A stretch of DNA of 64,000 nucleotides, taken from positions 45,599 to 109,598 of the forward strand of contig CACNHT010000001.1 in the NCBI GenBank assembly GCA_902620285.1. Direction: 5' to 3'. Of this stretch, positions 9,166 to 17,355 are shown one piece after another (the first letter of the stretch is position 1; the number at the start of each line of letters is the position of its first letter). Origin of the DNA: an uncultured Alphaproteobacteria bacterium. Lineage in GTDB: Bacteria > Pseudomonadota > Alphaproteobacteria > HIMB59 > GCA-002718135. Under the pieces are notes generated by a model. That model had not been told where the DNA came from and searched no databases. It was given only the letters and a program-made list of their open reading frames with translations. The position numbers and the translations under genes are program-made.

Positions 9166-9674
9166 AAAGATTTGACTATACTATAACTATCTAGAGAAAA
9201 AATATGAATTTTTTTATTATTTTCAAGGAGGAAGTTTATAAACCCTGATGTCTTTATACTTATAGTTGTGGTATTAATTAGGGGGTGAAAATTAATTATT
9301 TCACTGTTAAAAAGTTTTTCATCCAAGTAAAACTCAACAACATTATCTTTGTCATTAAGAAGCGCAAATGGTGAGACTGATCCTGGCTTTATGCCCAGAA
9401 ATTGTTCTAAATATTCAGCATTAGCAAATGATAAATTCTTAGCATCGATAGATTTAGAAAATTGCTTTAAATCAACCTTTGCATTTTCATCACAACTAAA
9501 AAGAAAAAAATTATTTTTTTTATTTTTTAAAAATAAATTTTTTGTATGTGCACCTTTAATTTCACCTCTTAGATTTTCAGAATCTTCAACTGTAAATAAA
9601 GGATCATGATCATGAATTTGAAATTCTTTATTTTTTACACTAAGTAATTCAAATAAATCTGTCTTTGTAAGCAT
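9162..9674 (-). CDS. proX: YbaK/ProX-type prolyl-tRNA editing deacylase
   Basis: A 170-aa trans-editing domain that hydrolyses mischarged Ala-tRNA(Pro). Family features seen: HDHDPLFTVEDSENLRGEIK near the N-terminus, GAHTKNLFLKNKKN with the conserved catalytic-type lysine, then the LGIKPGSVSPFALLND segment and FHPLINTTTISIKTSGFINF at the C-terminus. Length and motif order match the ProX (PrdX) subgroup better than YbaK/EbsC. It is first in the proX-thioredoxin/TPR-LON unit and diverges from the carotenoid operon with a 57-nt gap. Confidence 0.9.
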   Translation of the reverse strand: MLTKTDLFELLSVKNKEFQIHDHDPLFTVEDSENLRGEIKGAHTKNLFLKNKKNNFFLFSCDENAKVDLKQFSKSIDAKNLSFANAEYLEQFLGIKPGSVSPFALLNDKDNVVEFYLDEKLFNSEIINFHPLINTTTISIKTSGFINFLLENNKKIHIFSLDSYSIVKSL

Positions 9675-9731
9675 AAATAATATTATATTTATTAAGAAAT
9701 AAGGTATTTAAATACAATTACAAAATTAACA

Positions 9732-11207
9732 ATGGGAAAAAAAGCAGTAGTTATAGGAAGTGGTTTTGGGGGTATTGCGATTAGTTTAAGATTAAAAAAA
9801 TTGGGCTACGATACAACAATTATTGAAAAACTAGACGACCTTGGAGGAAGAGCAAGAGTTTTTGAAGTGAATGGATTTAAACATGATGCTGGACCAACAG
9901 TCATAACAGCACCATTTCTTTTTGATGAATTATTTAGTTTATTTGGAAAAAAAAGAGAAGATTATTTGAATTTTGTTCCTCTTGAACCCTGGTATAGATA
10001 TTATTTTCATGATGGTAAGACTTTTGATTATTGTTCTACAGTTGAAAAAACAAACAGTGAGATAAGTAAATTTGATAAAAGGGACATAAAAGGATATTCA
10101 AACCTTTTAAATCAATCAAAAAAAATATTTGATGTGGGTTTTACTAAACTAGCTGACAAACCATTCATTTCTTTTTTCAAAATGTTAGGCGTCATTCCCA
10201 ATTTAATTATTTTAAAAAGTTATTTCACAGTATCTCAACTTGTAAACAGCTATCTAAAAAACCCTTATCTTAGAAAAGCATTTTCAATTCACCCTCTTTT
10301 AGTTGGAGGTGATCCACATACAACAACATCAATTTATGCTTTAATTCATTATTTAGAAAGAAAATGGGGCGTGTTCTTTTGTATGGGTGGTACTGGTAAA
10401 ATTGTATCTGAGTTAAAAAAATTAATGGTTGATTCTGGTGTTAAAATTAAAACAAATACAGAAGCTAAAGAGTTTATTGTTGAAAAAAATAAGATTACAA
10501 AAATATTAACAAATAATGAAGAAATTACTGATCTAGACTTAGTTGTTTGCAATGCTGACCCACCAATGGTTTATTCCAATCTTTTAAAAAAACAAAATTT
10601 AAGCAGACCTGTATTAAAAGAAAAAAACTTATTGTATTCAATGGGGCTTTTTGTTCTTTTCTTTGGAACAAAAAAACAATACCATAAAGTTGCTCACCAT
10701 ACTATTTGGATGACTGAAAGATTTAAATCTTTACTTAATGATATATTTAAAAATAAAATTTTATCTGATGATTTCTCCTTATATATTCACAGGCCTACTG
10801 CAACAGACAAGTCATTTGCTCCAGATGGTTGTGATAGTTTTTACGTTTTATGCCCAGTACCTAATTTACAAGGCAAAATTGATTGGGATGTTGAATCAGA
10901 AAACCTTAAAAATAAGATAGTTAAAGAATTATCACAAACAATTATGCCAGATTTAGAAAAGAGTATTACAGATGTTTTTTGGATGAATCCTAAAGATTTT
11001 AAAAATGATTATAATTCTATGCACGGAGCCGGTTTTTCCATAGCTCCAATCTTTACACAATCAGCTTGGTTTAGATACCACAACAAGGATAAAAAAATTA
11101 AAAACCTATATTTTTCGGCGGCAGGTTCTCATCCAGGCGCTGGAATACCAGGAGTTCTTTCATCAGCTAAAGTTGTTGAAAACATAATTAAAGCTGAATT
11201 AAAATAA
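9732..11207 (+). CDS. crtI: Phytoene desaturase CrtI
   Basis: A 491-aa FAD-dependent desaturase converting phytoene to lycopene. The N-terminal FAD fold is VVIGSGFGGIAISLRL (residues about 6-21) with IIEKLDDLGGRA, then GFKHDAGPTVITAP, and the C-terminal bacterial-type CrtI signature GAGFSIAPIFTQSAWFR followed by LYFSAAGSHPGAGIPGV and a second flavin-contact region. It is first in a tight crtI-crtB-crtY-blh operon (2-nt gap, 14-nt overlap, 1-nt gap) whose end product is retinal. A TACAAT hexamer at 9713-9718 may be its -10 element. No crtE (GGPP synthase) is in the window. Confidence 0.97.
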   Translation: MGKKAVVIGSGFGGIAISLRLKKLGYDTTIIEKLDDLGGRARVFEVNGFKHDAGPTVITAPFLFDELFSLFGKKREDYLNFVPLEPWYRYYFHDGKTFDYCSTVEKTNSEISKFDKRDIKGYSNLLNQSKKIFDVGFTKLADKPFISFFKMLGVIPNLIILKSYFTVSQLVNSYLKNPYLRKAFSIHPLLVGGDPHTTTSIYALIHYLERKWGVFFCMGGTGKIVSELKKLMVDSGVKIKTNTEAKEFIVEKNKITKILTNNEEITDLDLVVCNADPPMVYSNLLKKQNLSRPVLKEKNLLYSMGLFVLFFGTKKQYHKVAHHTIWMTERFKSLLNDIFKNKILSDDFSLYIHRPTATDKSFAPDGCDSFYVLCPVPNLQGKIDWDVESENLKNKIVKELSQTIMPDLEKSITDVFWMNPKDFKNDYNSMHGAGFSIAPIFTQSAWFRYHNKDKKIKNLYFSAAGSHPGAGIPGVLSSAKVVENIIKAELK

Positions 11208-11209
11208 TA

Positions 11210-12091
11210 ATGATTGATTTAAAGCTCAATTCATCTGCTGACCTTAAAAAAGAGGGCAAAAGTTTTTACTGGGCAAGTTTTTTTTTACCAAAAAGTTACA
11301 AAAAAAATGCTGGGATTCTTTATTCAATTTGTAGATATTTTGATGATGTTGCTGATAAATATAGCGAAGATCAAACTATCTATCTCAAAAATTCAATTGA
11401 AGAAATAAGGACCAATAAAAATAATAAAGTAAATACTTTTTTACAAAAAAATGAAATTAACAATTTAATTTTTATAGATTTAATTGAGGGATTAATCTTG
11501 GATCAGAAAAAAATAAGAATTCAAAACAAGGAAGAACTTATAAAATACTCCTATCATGTTGCTGGCACTGTTGGATTAATGATGTCTAAAATTATAGGAG
11601 TAAAACATGAAAAGGCAGCACGATCCGCAATCGATTTAGGTATTGGAATGCAGTTAACAAATATAGCGAGAGATGTTTATGAAGACTCTAAAATGAAAAG
11701 AATATATTTACCTGCTAATTGGATACCTGGTATATCATTAAAAAATTTAACTGATCTTCATAACAAAAGTTTTGAAAAAGATGAAAGAATATCAAATGCA
11801 ATTCATGAAGTAATAGGACTTTCAGATAAGTTTTATGAAAATGGTTTTGCTGGTTTAAAATATATCCCAATATCTTCCAGATTAGGGATATTCATTGCGG
11901 CTAATATTTATAGAGCTATTGGTATAAAAATTAAATCTAATAAAAAAAAATATTTAAGAGAAAGGGTATATTTAAACTTATTAGAAAAATCTTTAATTAC
12001 ACTTAAATCAATTTTACTTTTTATTTTCATCCCTTTTATGAAATATCAGTATCAAAAAATTAGAGATAAACTCCCAAATGAAAATTTATAA
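11210..12091 (+). CDS. crtB: Phytoene synthase CrtB
   Basis: A 293-aa head-to-head prenyl synthase that condenses two GGPP to phytoene. The first aspartate-rich motif is YFDDVADKYSED (DDVAD at 45-49) and the second is LTNIARDVYEDSKMKRIYLP, near residues 149-168. Both are complete, so it should be active. It starts 2 nt after crtI and overlaps crtY by 14 nt, implying translational coupling. Membrane-associated through its substrate; no transmembrane segment is needed for this family. Confidence 0.97.
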   Translation: MIDLKLNSSADLKKEGKSFYWASFFLPKSYKKNAGILYSICRYFDDVADKYSEDQTIYLKNSIEEIRTNKNNKVNTFLQKNEINNLIFIDLIEGLILDQKKIRIQNKEELIKYSYHVAGTVGLMMSKIIGVKHEKAARSAIDLGIGMQLTNIARDVYEDSKMKRIYLPANWIPGISLKNLTDLHNKSFEKDERISNAIHEVIGLSDKFYENGFAGLKYIPISSRLGIFIAANIYRAIGIKIKSNKKKYLRERVYLNLLEKSLITLKSILLFIFIPFMKYQYQKIRDKLPNENL

Positions 12092-13160
12092 AGCTGCAAT
12101 AATTGGCTTAGGCCCTAGCGGTTTAGCTGTAAATAAAATTCTTTACGGAGATAGTAGTAAAGAAATCATTGCATTTGAAAGTGAAGATATAAACAAAAGA
12201 AATAATATTTTTGGTTTTTGGTTAACAGATTGGATGAAGCCATTTGAAAAAATTATTGAAAAAAAATGGTACAAATGGACTATTGGTAACAAAGATATTG
12301 AGGTAATGCATACAAGTTTAGATAAACCCTACTGTGTCACTAGTTTTAAAACTTGGAAAAAATTTTGCTTAGAAACAAAAAATAAATTAGAAATCATAAA
12401 CAAACAAGTTGTTCGATATTTTCCTGAACAAAATTATTTTAAAATAATCACTATAGATGACAAAATATATTACGCTGAAAATATATATGATTCACGATCA
12501 GCAAAAGAAAAAAAAGGTGAATTATTACAACATTTTTTTGGAATTAATATTACCGTAGCAGACAATACTTTTAATGAAGATAATTTAACCTTGATGCATT
12601 TTACGGAAGAAAATAATGTTTTACATTTTATGTATATCCTACCATTTAGTCACAATAAAGCGCTTGTTGAATCGACAGTCTTTTCAAAAGATGTTTTTCC
12701 CAGTTCCTGGTATAGAGAAAAAATAAATGATTACTTAAAAAAAAATAATATTACTAATTTTAAAGAAGAGAGTTCAGAAAAAGGAGTAATACCAATGTTT
12801 TTTGCAGAGGAGAAAAGATCAGTTAATTCTAATATCTTTAATATCGGTATTAGAGGAGGTGCATGTAAGACCTCTACTGGATATGCCTTTTCATTTCTTA
12901 TTAAGCAAATTCAGTTGTTAAAAAATTCAAAGAACAACCATGTAAATATCCATAATTTTTTAGAAAGAAAAATGGATAAGGTTTTTATTAATTTTTTAAA
13001 AAATAATAGAGAAGATGGAAGGTCATTTATCAAGCTCGCATCTAATCTAAATGGAGATGAATTCCAAAGTTTTATGATGGGTGAATCAAGTTTACTAACT
13101 AAGTTAAAAATTATAAATAGTATGCCCAAACTTCCTTTTATAAAAGAATTATTTAAATAA
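12078..13160 (+). CDS. crtY: Lycopene beta-cyclase CrtY
   Basis: A 360-aa flavin-dependent cyclase that forms the two beta rings of beta-carotene. The Rossmann start AAIIGLGPSGLAVNKIL is at residues 6-22. A central LMHFTEENNVLHFMYILPF segment and IGIRGGACKTSTGYAFSFL near residue 255-275 match the lycopene cyclase C-terminal pattern. It is slightly shorter than the roughly 380-aa enterobacterial CrtY. Start chosen at the ATG inside the crtB 3' end; the FAD fold would be lost with any later start. It follows crtB and precedes blh by 1 nt. Confidence 0.93.
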   Translation: MKIYKAAIIGLGPSGLAVNKILYGDSSKEIIAFESEDINKRNNIFGFWLTDWMKPFEKIIEKKWYKWTIGNKDIEVMHTSLDKPYCVTSFKTWKKFCLETKNKLEIINKQVVRYFPEQNYFKIITIDDKIYYAENIYDSRSAKEKKGELLQHFFGINITVADNTFNEDNLTLMHFTEENNVLHFMYILPFSHNKALVESTVFSKDVFPSSWYREKINDYLKKNNITNFKEESSEKGVIPMFFAEEKRSVNSNIFNIGIRGGACKTSTGYAFSFLIKQIQLLKNSKNNHVNIHNFLERKMDKVFINFLKNNREDGRSFIKLASNLNGDEFQSFMMGESSLLTKLKIINSMPKLPFIKELFK

Positions 13161-13161
13161 C

Positions 13162-13980
13162 ATGTTAGCCGACCTTACAATTTTAAATATTATTTCTTTT
13201 TTATTAATTTTTTTCATTGGTCTTCCCCATGGTTCATTTGATGGTGCGGTTGCCTCTTTAGTAGGTTTTAGTAACAGAATTCAATTTCTACAATTCATAT
13301 TTTATTACCTAATTTTATTTTTTCTAGTCATTCTATTTTGGTTATATTTTCCTATTATTGCACTAACGATTTTTATTATAATGACTATTGCTCATTTTGG
13401 ATTATGTGATTGGACAAATTTTAAAATAAATAAATATAAGTATTCTATAAGTTTTACTTATGGAATGACTATTATTTTTGGAATAATATTTTTCAACGAA
13501 GATCAATCTTTTTTGATATTTGAATATCTGACAAATAATAATATTTATTCAATCCAAAAATATTTTTTTATCCCATATTTTTTAACATTATTATCTATAA
13601 TATATTTTATTTATCTTTCCTTCTTTGAAAAGAAATTACGAAAAGGAATTATTGAGATTCTATTTCTTTTATTAATTTTTTATTTTTTTGATCCATTACT
13701 AAGCTTTGCAATATACTTCTGTTTTTTTCATACTTACAAACATTTAAAACATTTGATTAAAAATATTTATTTAAATTTAAAAAATAAAAAATTTGTGATT
13801 TACTCCACGATAATTTTTACAGTAATTTCTTGGATTGGGGGTTTAGGAATTGCTTACTATTTAATTCAGAATTTATCATTATATGAGTCAATATTAAAAG
13901 TAATTTTCATTGGACTTGCTGCTTTAACCCTTCCTCATATGTTACTTGTTGATATTGTCTACAGAAGAAGATTTAAATAA
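13162..13980 (+). CDS. blh: Brp/Blh-family beta-carotene 15,15'-dioxygenase
   Basis: A 272-aa integral membrane enzyme (about seven hydrophobic segments) that cleaves beta-carotene to two retinals, the chromophore of microbial rhodopsins. The conserved histidine motifs are present in order: IGLPHGSFDGAVA (about 20-32), TIAHFGLCDWTNF (about 75-87), YFCFFHTYKHLKH (about 190-202) and LTLPHMLLVDIVYR (about 253-266). It is the last gene of the carotenoid operon. A rhodopsin gene is not in the window, so this operon and the rhodopsin locus must be separate, unlike the linked arrangement in many marine bacteria. Confidence 0.95.
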   Translation: MLADLTILNIISFLLIFFIGLPHGSFDGAVASLVGFSNRIQFLQFIFYYLILFFLVILFWLYFPIIALTIFIIMTIAHFGLCDWTNFKINKYKYSISFTYGMTIIFGIIFFNEDQSFLIFEYLTNNNIYSIQKYFFIPYFLTLLSIIYFIYLSFFEKKLRKGIIEILFLLLIFYFFDPLLSFAIYFCFFHTYKHLKHLIKNIYLNLKNKKFVIYSTIIFTVISWIGGLGIAYYLIQNLSLYESILKVIFIGLAALTLPHMLLVDIVYRRRFK

Positions 13981-14034
13981 ATCGTTTTCTCAAATATTGA
14001 CTTATAAATTCAAAGTGGTAATTGTGTAATTTAT

Positions 14035-14109
14035 GCGGGCGTAGCTCAGGGGTAGAGCGCAACCTTGCCAAGGTTGAAGTCGAGGGTTCGAATCCCTTCG
14101 CCCGCTCCA
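14035..14109 (+). tRNA. tRNA-Gly (anticodon GCC)
   Basis: A complete cloverleaf. The acceptor arm GCGGGCG pairs with CGCCCGC (14099-14105). Anticodon stem CAACC/GGTTG encloses loop TTGCCAA with anticodon GCC. The T arm GAGGG-TTCGAAT-CCCTT is intact, discriminator T at 14106, and CCA is encoded at 14107-14109. A TTGACT hexamer at 13997-14002 may be its -35 element, but no clear -10 sits at the expected distance. The 3' 52 bases are repeated at 14811-14862 (see there), which suggests this tRNA served as an integration target. Confidence 0.97.
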
Positions 14110-14155
14110 AGAGATCCGCCAAATATTAGATCTTGCAGAGTTAGCGAAACGGACT

Positions 14156-14174
14156 CATCGACACTACATCGACA
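14156..14174 (+). repeat. 19-bp direct repeat, copy 1
   Basis: CATCGACACTACATCGACA, itself containing CATCGACA twice, recurs as CATCGACACTATATAGACA at 14714-14732 with two mismatches. The two copies flank the 142-aa gene and lie inside the tRNA-Gly repeats. Confidence 0.75.
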
Positions 14175-14281
14175 GAAATTATAACTTCTTTTAACACTTT
14201 ATATATGAGTAGTAATAGTTTTGGTTGTTCGATAGTAAATTTTGAAGAAAAGATTAAAAAAAAATAGACAAAGTTTAATCT

Positions 14282-14710
14282 ATGCTTGATAATAAATGTG
14301 TGGGTAAACTTTTTTATGTTGCGTTATTTATTTATTTAATAGCACCCTCTACACTTTTTGCACAAGACGATTTGTCTGGTAAGGGGATCTTCTGCTATAA
14401 AGAAGACGAGTCAAGTGCAAGAGCTATTGGTGTAGAGTTTAGCACTAAAACTCAAGCAATTATTTATTTAGAAGAAAATACTGATCCAAGAAAACAAATT
14501 TATACATCTTATAAAACTTCAGCTGAACAAGTTGTTATAAAGGATTTGTCAGGATATTATGAGATTTATGTTAATAGAAAAAATTTAACAGTTGAGACAT
14601 CGCGGCAGGGTTATTGGTTTGGAAAATTTTGTATTATTGTTGAGCCTAAAGAATTAGAAAATCTATTTATAAAAAGTTTTTCTAAGTTTAAACAGGGCAA
14701 CATTCTTTAA
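14282..14710 (+). CDS. Small secreted protein of unknown function
   Basis: 142 aa. I do not recognise a named family. A clear signal peptide (hydrophobic residues about 9-26, ending TLFAQ) predicts export, and the mature part is about 115 aa with two cysteines (Cys37 in GIFCYKED and one in KFCIIVEP) that could form a disulfide. Its pattern of short beta strands with YEIYVNRKNLTVET resembles small secreted orphans I associate with SAR11-type genomes, but that is an impression only. It stands alone between the tRNA-Gly repeats, flanked by the 19-bp direct repeats, so it may be cargo of an inserted element. It has ordinary local base composition. Confidence 0.7.
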   Translation: MLDNKCVGKLFYVALFIYLIAPSTLFAQDDLSGKGIFCYKEDESSARAIGVEFSTKTQAIIYLEENTDPRKQIYTSYKTSAEQVVIKDLSGYYEIYVNRKNLTVETSRQGYWFGKFCIIVEPKELENLFIKSFSKFKQGNIL

Positions 14711-14713
14711 GTC

Positions 14714-14732
14714 CATCGACACTATATAGACA
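14714..14732 (+). repeat. 19-bp direct repeat, copy 2
   Basis: CATCGACACTATATAGACA begins 4 nt after the stop of the secreted-protein gene and matches 14156-14174 at 17 of 19 positions, same orientation. Confidence 0.75.
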
Positions 14733-14810
14733 CTCAGCATAAAAAAAATAAAATAGACAGAATATTATGTTATATTTTTATAAGGATTATGGTGAGTAAG
14801 TTCGTACCTG

Positions 14811-14862
14811 GCAACCTTGCCAAGGTTGAAGTCGAGAATTCGAATCCCTTCGCCCGCTCCAA
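14811..14862 (+). repeat. Partial second copy of tRNA-Gly (3' half, att-like)
   Basis: These 52 bases match 14059-14110 except for GG to AA at 14837-14838. They cover the anticodon arm, variable region, T arm, acceptor 3' strand and CCA. The 5' half of a tRNA is missing (no GCGGGCG or D arm upstream), and the AA change breaks two T-stem pairs, so it is not a working tRNA. Best read as the far-side attachment site of an insertion into tRNA-Gly. Confidence 0.85.
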
Positions 14863-15045
14863 ATCCCAATTCCACCTTTATTTTTTAAAATCCATTTGCA
14901 ATTAAGTTGCAATGCAGTTTTACTATTTTGATCATTTAAAAATTAATATAGCAACTAAAGAATTTAATGATTGGGTACATCAAAAATAAATCCTATACTT
15001 TTAATACTTCCATAAATGATTGTTTTTTCTTCATCTTTATAACCA
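14863..15045. other. Non-coding or remnant stretch after the tRNA-Gly repeat
   Basis: Together with 14711-14862 this is the only gap over 300 bases without a confident gene. On the minus strand, 14972 to about 15067 is open in a frame one base off the FkbM methyltransferase and would extend its C-terminus by about 30 residues. On the plus strand a 38-codon frame (14789-14905) with an AAGGA upstream runs through the tRNA remnant. Neither is convincing as an independent gene. Confidence 0.5.
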
Positions 15046-15687
15046 TCAATACCATTCATAAAACCAATTTTCATATAAGTTTAAGCTCTTTAATTTGTTA
15101 ATTAACTTTTTGTGATCATTAACCCAAACTTGATTTTTAATAACTAGTTTTGAACCATCAGCACTTGGTATCTTCTTACCTTCTGGATTACCATGAGTTT
15201 CACAAATTACCATTTCAACCTTTTCTTTATTTTCAATAATTTTAGGCATAATTTCATATTCTGAACCTTCAACATCCAATTTTATTAAGTCTATTTTTTT
15301 GTGTTCACTTAAAATTGTTTTTATATCCAAGCATTTCACGGATATTTTTTTATTTATATCTATTCCATCCTTTTGCGGCTTTAGAGTCGATCTTTGGTTA
15401 TAATCAAAAATATTTTTAGCTTTTTTGTGGAAATATAAAAAAGATGTCCCAGTAAAATTTGAAACAGCAAAATTAAACACTTTAATCTTTGGATTATTTT
15501 TAAATCTATTTATCATATACTTGCAACAACTTATATTAGGTTCATAACAAATAATATTTGAATTAAATTTCTTAAATAACAAATCTGCTATATCTCCAAC
15601 ATTTGCTCCTATATCTAATATAATTGAATTACTATCAATGTGATTTAGATTTAATAACATTTCCTGATATTTTGATAAAATGTTCAT
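15046..15687 (-). CDS. FkbM-family SAM-dependent methyltransferase
   Basis: 213 aa. FkbM enzymes O-methylate sugars or polyketides. SAM-binding motif I is ILDIGANVGDIADLLF (residues about 24-39), motif II IICYEPNISCCKYM, and the family-typical DLIKLDVEGSEYEIM (about 140-154), followed by VEMVICETHGN. Its neighbours are a sulfotransferase and a glycosyltransferase, so the target is probably a surface glycan. The C-terminus looks abrupt (LYENWFYEWY then stop). A one-base shift near 15062 would continue the frame for about 30 more residues, so the end may be frameshifted. It is divergent from the sulfotransferase gene. Confidence 0.88.
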   Translation of the reverse strand: MNILSKYQEMLLNLNHIDSNSIILDIGANVGDIADLLFKKFNSNIICYEPNISCCKYMINRFKNNPKIKVFNFAVSNFTGTSFLYFHKKAKNIFDYNQRSTLKPQKDGIDINKKISVKCLDIKTILSEHKKIDLIKLDVEGSEYEIMPKIIENKEKVEMVICETHGNPEGKKIPSADGSKLVIKNQVWVNDHKKLINKLKSLNLYENWFYEWY

Positions 15688-15766
15688 AAGTAATCTACAT
15701 TTAAATAATTTATTAACAAATATATTCTATATACTAATTAAAATAATAAAATTTAAAAAATTTATA

Positions 15767-16618
15767 ATGAAGATTGATTTTAAATTTGTTCCAAGTTTTT
15801 CAACTTCTATTAATCCTAATTTTAAAAAATCCATTTTTTTTATGCATATACCTAAAAGTGGAGGAACAACAATAGATCATATTTTCATAAAATTATCAAA
15901 TATTCTAAAAAATTTTAATTTTATAAGATGTAAATATGATTCTGATACCAGCAAGATCAGATCATTTTCAAATCTTAACAATAACCCTAAACCGATATTT
16001 CTTTCTGGTCATTTAGATTATGATTTTACTGACAACCTTAAAAATTTTTTTAAATGTACAATTGTTAGAGAGCCAGTAAGTAGAGTAATTTCACATTATA
16101 AATTCAATATTTTTAAAATGAAGAAAACACCTCAAACGTATTCTTTTGAAAATTTTATTAATGACGAAGTTAATAGTAATAGAGATAATTTAATTACAAG
16201 ACATTTCTGTGGTCTTTTAAATAAAAATATTGAAATTTCTAATAATGACAAGAAAAATGCAATTAAAAATATTCATAATTTTGATAGTATTTCAACAATT
16301 GAAAATTGGGATAATTTTCTTTCTGATATCTTAACTGAATTTGGTTTGCCCTCAATTATATACTCTAAATTTCAACAACATAATTATGACTTTTCTTACC
16401 ATCCTAGTAAGAAAGATTTAGATTTGATTAAGGAAAACTTTGGATATGATATAGAATTTTATTCAAATGTATCTGAAAGAAAATATAATATTAAATTTAA
16501 AAGGACCCAAGAATATAACAAAGATATTTGTATTGTTTCACCATTTTTAAATGTTGAAAATAAATTATTTAGTGACGAAGAAGTTAAAAAATTATTAATA
16601 AAAAAAAATGAAATCTAA
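15767..16618 (+). CDS. Sulfotransferase (Sulfotransfer_2-like)
   Basis: 283 aa. Transfers sulfate from PAPS, probably to a carbohydrate. The 5'-phosphosulfate loop is FFMHIPKSGGTTIDHIF (residues about 23-39), and the 3'-phosphate motif is CTIVREPVSRVISHYKF (about 100-116). The frame is open from 15680, but those first 29 codons overlap the start of the divergent FkbM gene and are low-complexity, so I place the start at the ATG at 15767. The 3' end overlaps the glycosyltransferase gene by 11 nt. Part of the accessory glycan patch after tRNA-Gly. Confidence 0.85.
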   Translation: MKIDFKFVPSFSTSINPNFKKSIFFMHIPKSGGTTIDHIFIKLSNILKNFNFIRCKYDSDTSKIRSFSNLNNNPKPIFLSGHLDYDFTDNLKNFFKCTIVREPVSRVISHYKFNIFKMKKTPQTYSFENFINDEVNSNRDNLITRHFCGLLNKNIEISNNDKKNAIKNIHNFDSISTIENWDNFLSDILTEFGLPSIIYSKFQQHNYDFSYHPSKKDLDLIKENFGYDIEFYSNVSERKYNIKFKRTQEYNKDICIVSPFLNVENKLFSDEEVKKLLIKKNEI

Positions 16619-17336
16619 ATATTTAATTTTACAAATTGACATCGGTGAAGGAACCCAGTGGGGGAATACAAAAACAATTAATCCAATAAGAGAAATATTT
16701 ATTCCTTCAGTTAAAGAGTATTGTAAAAAATTTAATTATGATCACCAATTAATCACCAAAAGTATTTATGAGGAGAGAAATAAAGAATTTAATTTTTTAG
16801 AAACCAAAAAAAAACATTATTCTTTTGAAAGATATTTCCATTTCGAAAAAAATTATGAATTCATTATTTATCTTGATAACGACATATACATATATCCAGA
16901 TGCAAAAGAATTACCTAAAATTTCTGGTTTAATGAATGTTAAAGAACCTGAGGGAAACAGTTCAAAAATATTTAGAGAGGTTAACAATCTTGACGAGTCT
17001 TTCCCATATTTTAATTCTGGAGTAACATTTTGTGATAAAGAAACAGCGAAAAATCTATCAAATTATATGATATACAGATTAAAAAACAAAATTAGATCTA
17101 AAGGAAAGAATTCTGACAATATGCTATTAAATGAATTTATTATTGAAAATAAAAAAATATTTCAAGAACTGGGTCCAGAGTGGAACTATATGCCTCTTCT
17201 TCCAAATTGTAAAAGAATTAATGAGCCATATTTTTTTCATTTTGTTGGTATTCGAGGAAAAGAAATAATTAATAAACTTCAAGATAATAAAATACCAATT
17301 TTAGATTTTTTGAAAGAAATCAAAAAATTTAATTAA
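16608..17336 (+). CDS. Putative glycosyltransferase (GT-A fold, DxD)
   Basis: 242 aa. A nucleotide-sugar transferase-like protein: FIIYLDNDIYIYPDAKEL (residues about 85-102) has the D-x-D metal-binding motif at the end of a hydrophobic strand, and FPYFNSGVTFCDKETA has the NSG turn seen in GT8-like and GMA12/MNN10-like enzymes. A late segment YFFHFVGIRGKE resembles the HF/HY metal-ligand motif of those families. Donor and acceptor are unknown. Its ATG lies inside the sulfotransferase 3' end, so the two are probably co-translated and may act on the same glycan. Confidence 0.75.
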   Translation: MKSKYLILQIDIGEGTQWGNTKTINPIREIFIPSVKEYCKKFNYDHQLITKSIYEERNKEFNFLETKKKHYSFERYFHFEKNYEFIIYLDNDIYIYPDAKELPKISGLMNVKEPEGNSSKIFREVNNLDESFPYFNSGVTFCDKETAKNLSNYMIYRLKNKIRSKGKNSDNMLLNEFIIENKKIFQELGPEWNYMPLLPNCKRINEPYFFHFVGIRGKEIINKLQDNKIPILDFLKEIKKFN

Positions 17337-17355
17337 TAATTGTTATTATAAAAAT

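Larger units (their letters stand above)
14111..14862 (+). mobile_element. Possible mini-insertion bounded by tRNA-Gly 3'-end repeats
   Basis: A roughly 0.75-kb stretch lies between the real tRNA-Gly 3' half (14059-14110) and a second copy of the same 52 bases (14811-14862). This is the layout of attL/attR sites left by tRNA-targeting integrases. Inside are one secreted-protein gene and two copies of a 19-bp motif (14156-14174 and 14714-14732), which could be integrase arm sites. There is no integrase, so this would be a non-autonomous cargo element or a remnant. The insertion is inferred from the repeats, not shown. Confidence 0.4.

Noticed and set aside
14811-14862. Second functional tRNA-Gly gene
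   Set aside because: No 5' acceptor strand or D arm precedes it, and two T-stem pairs are broken.
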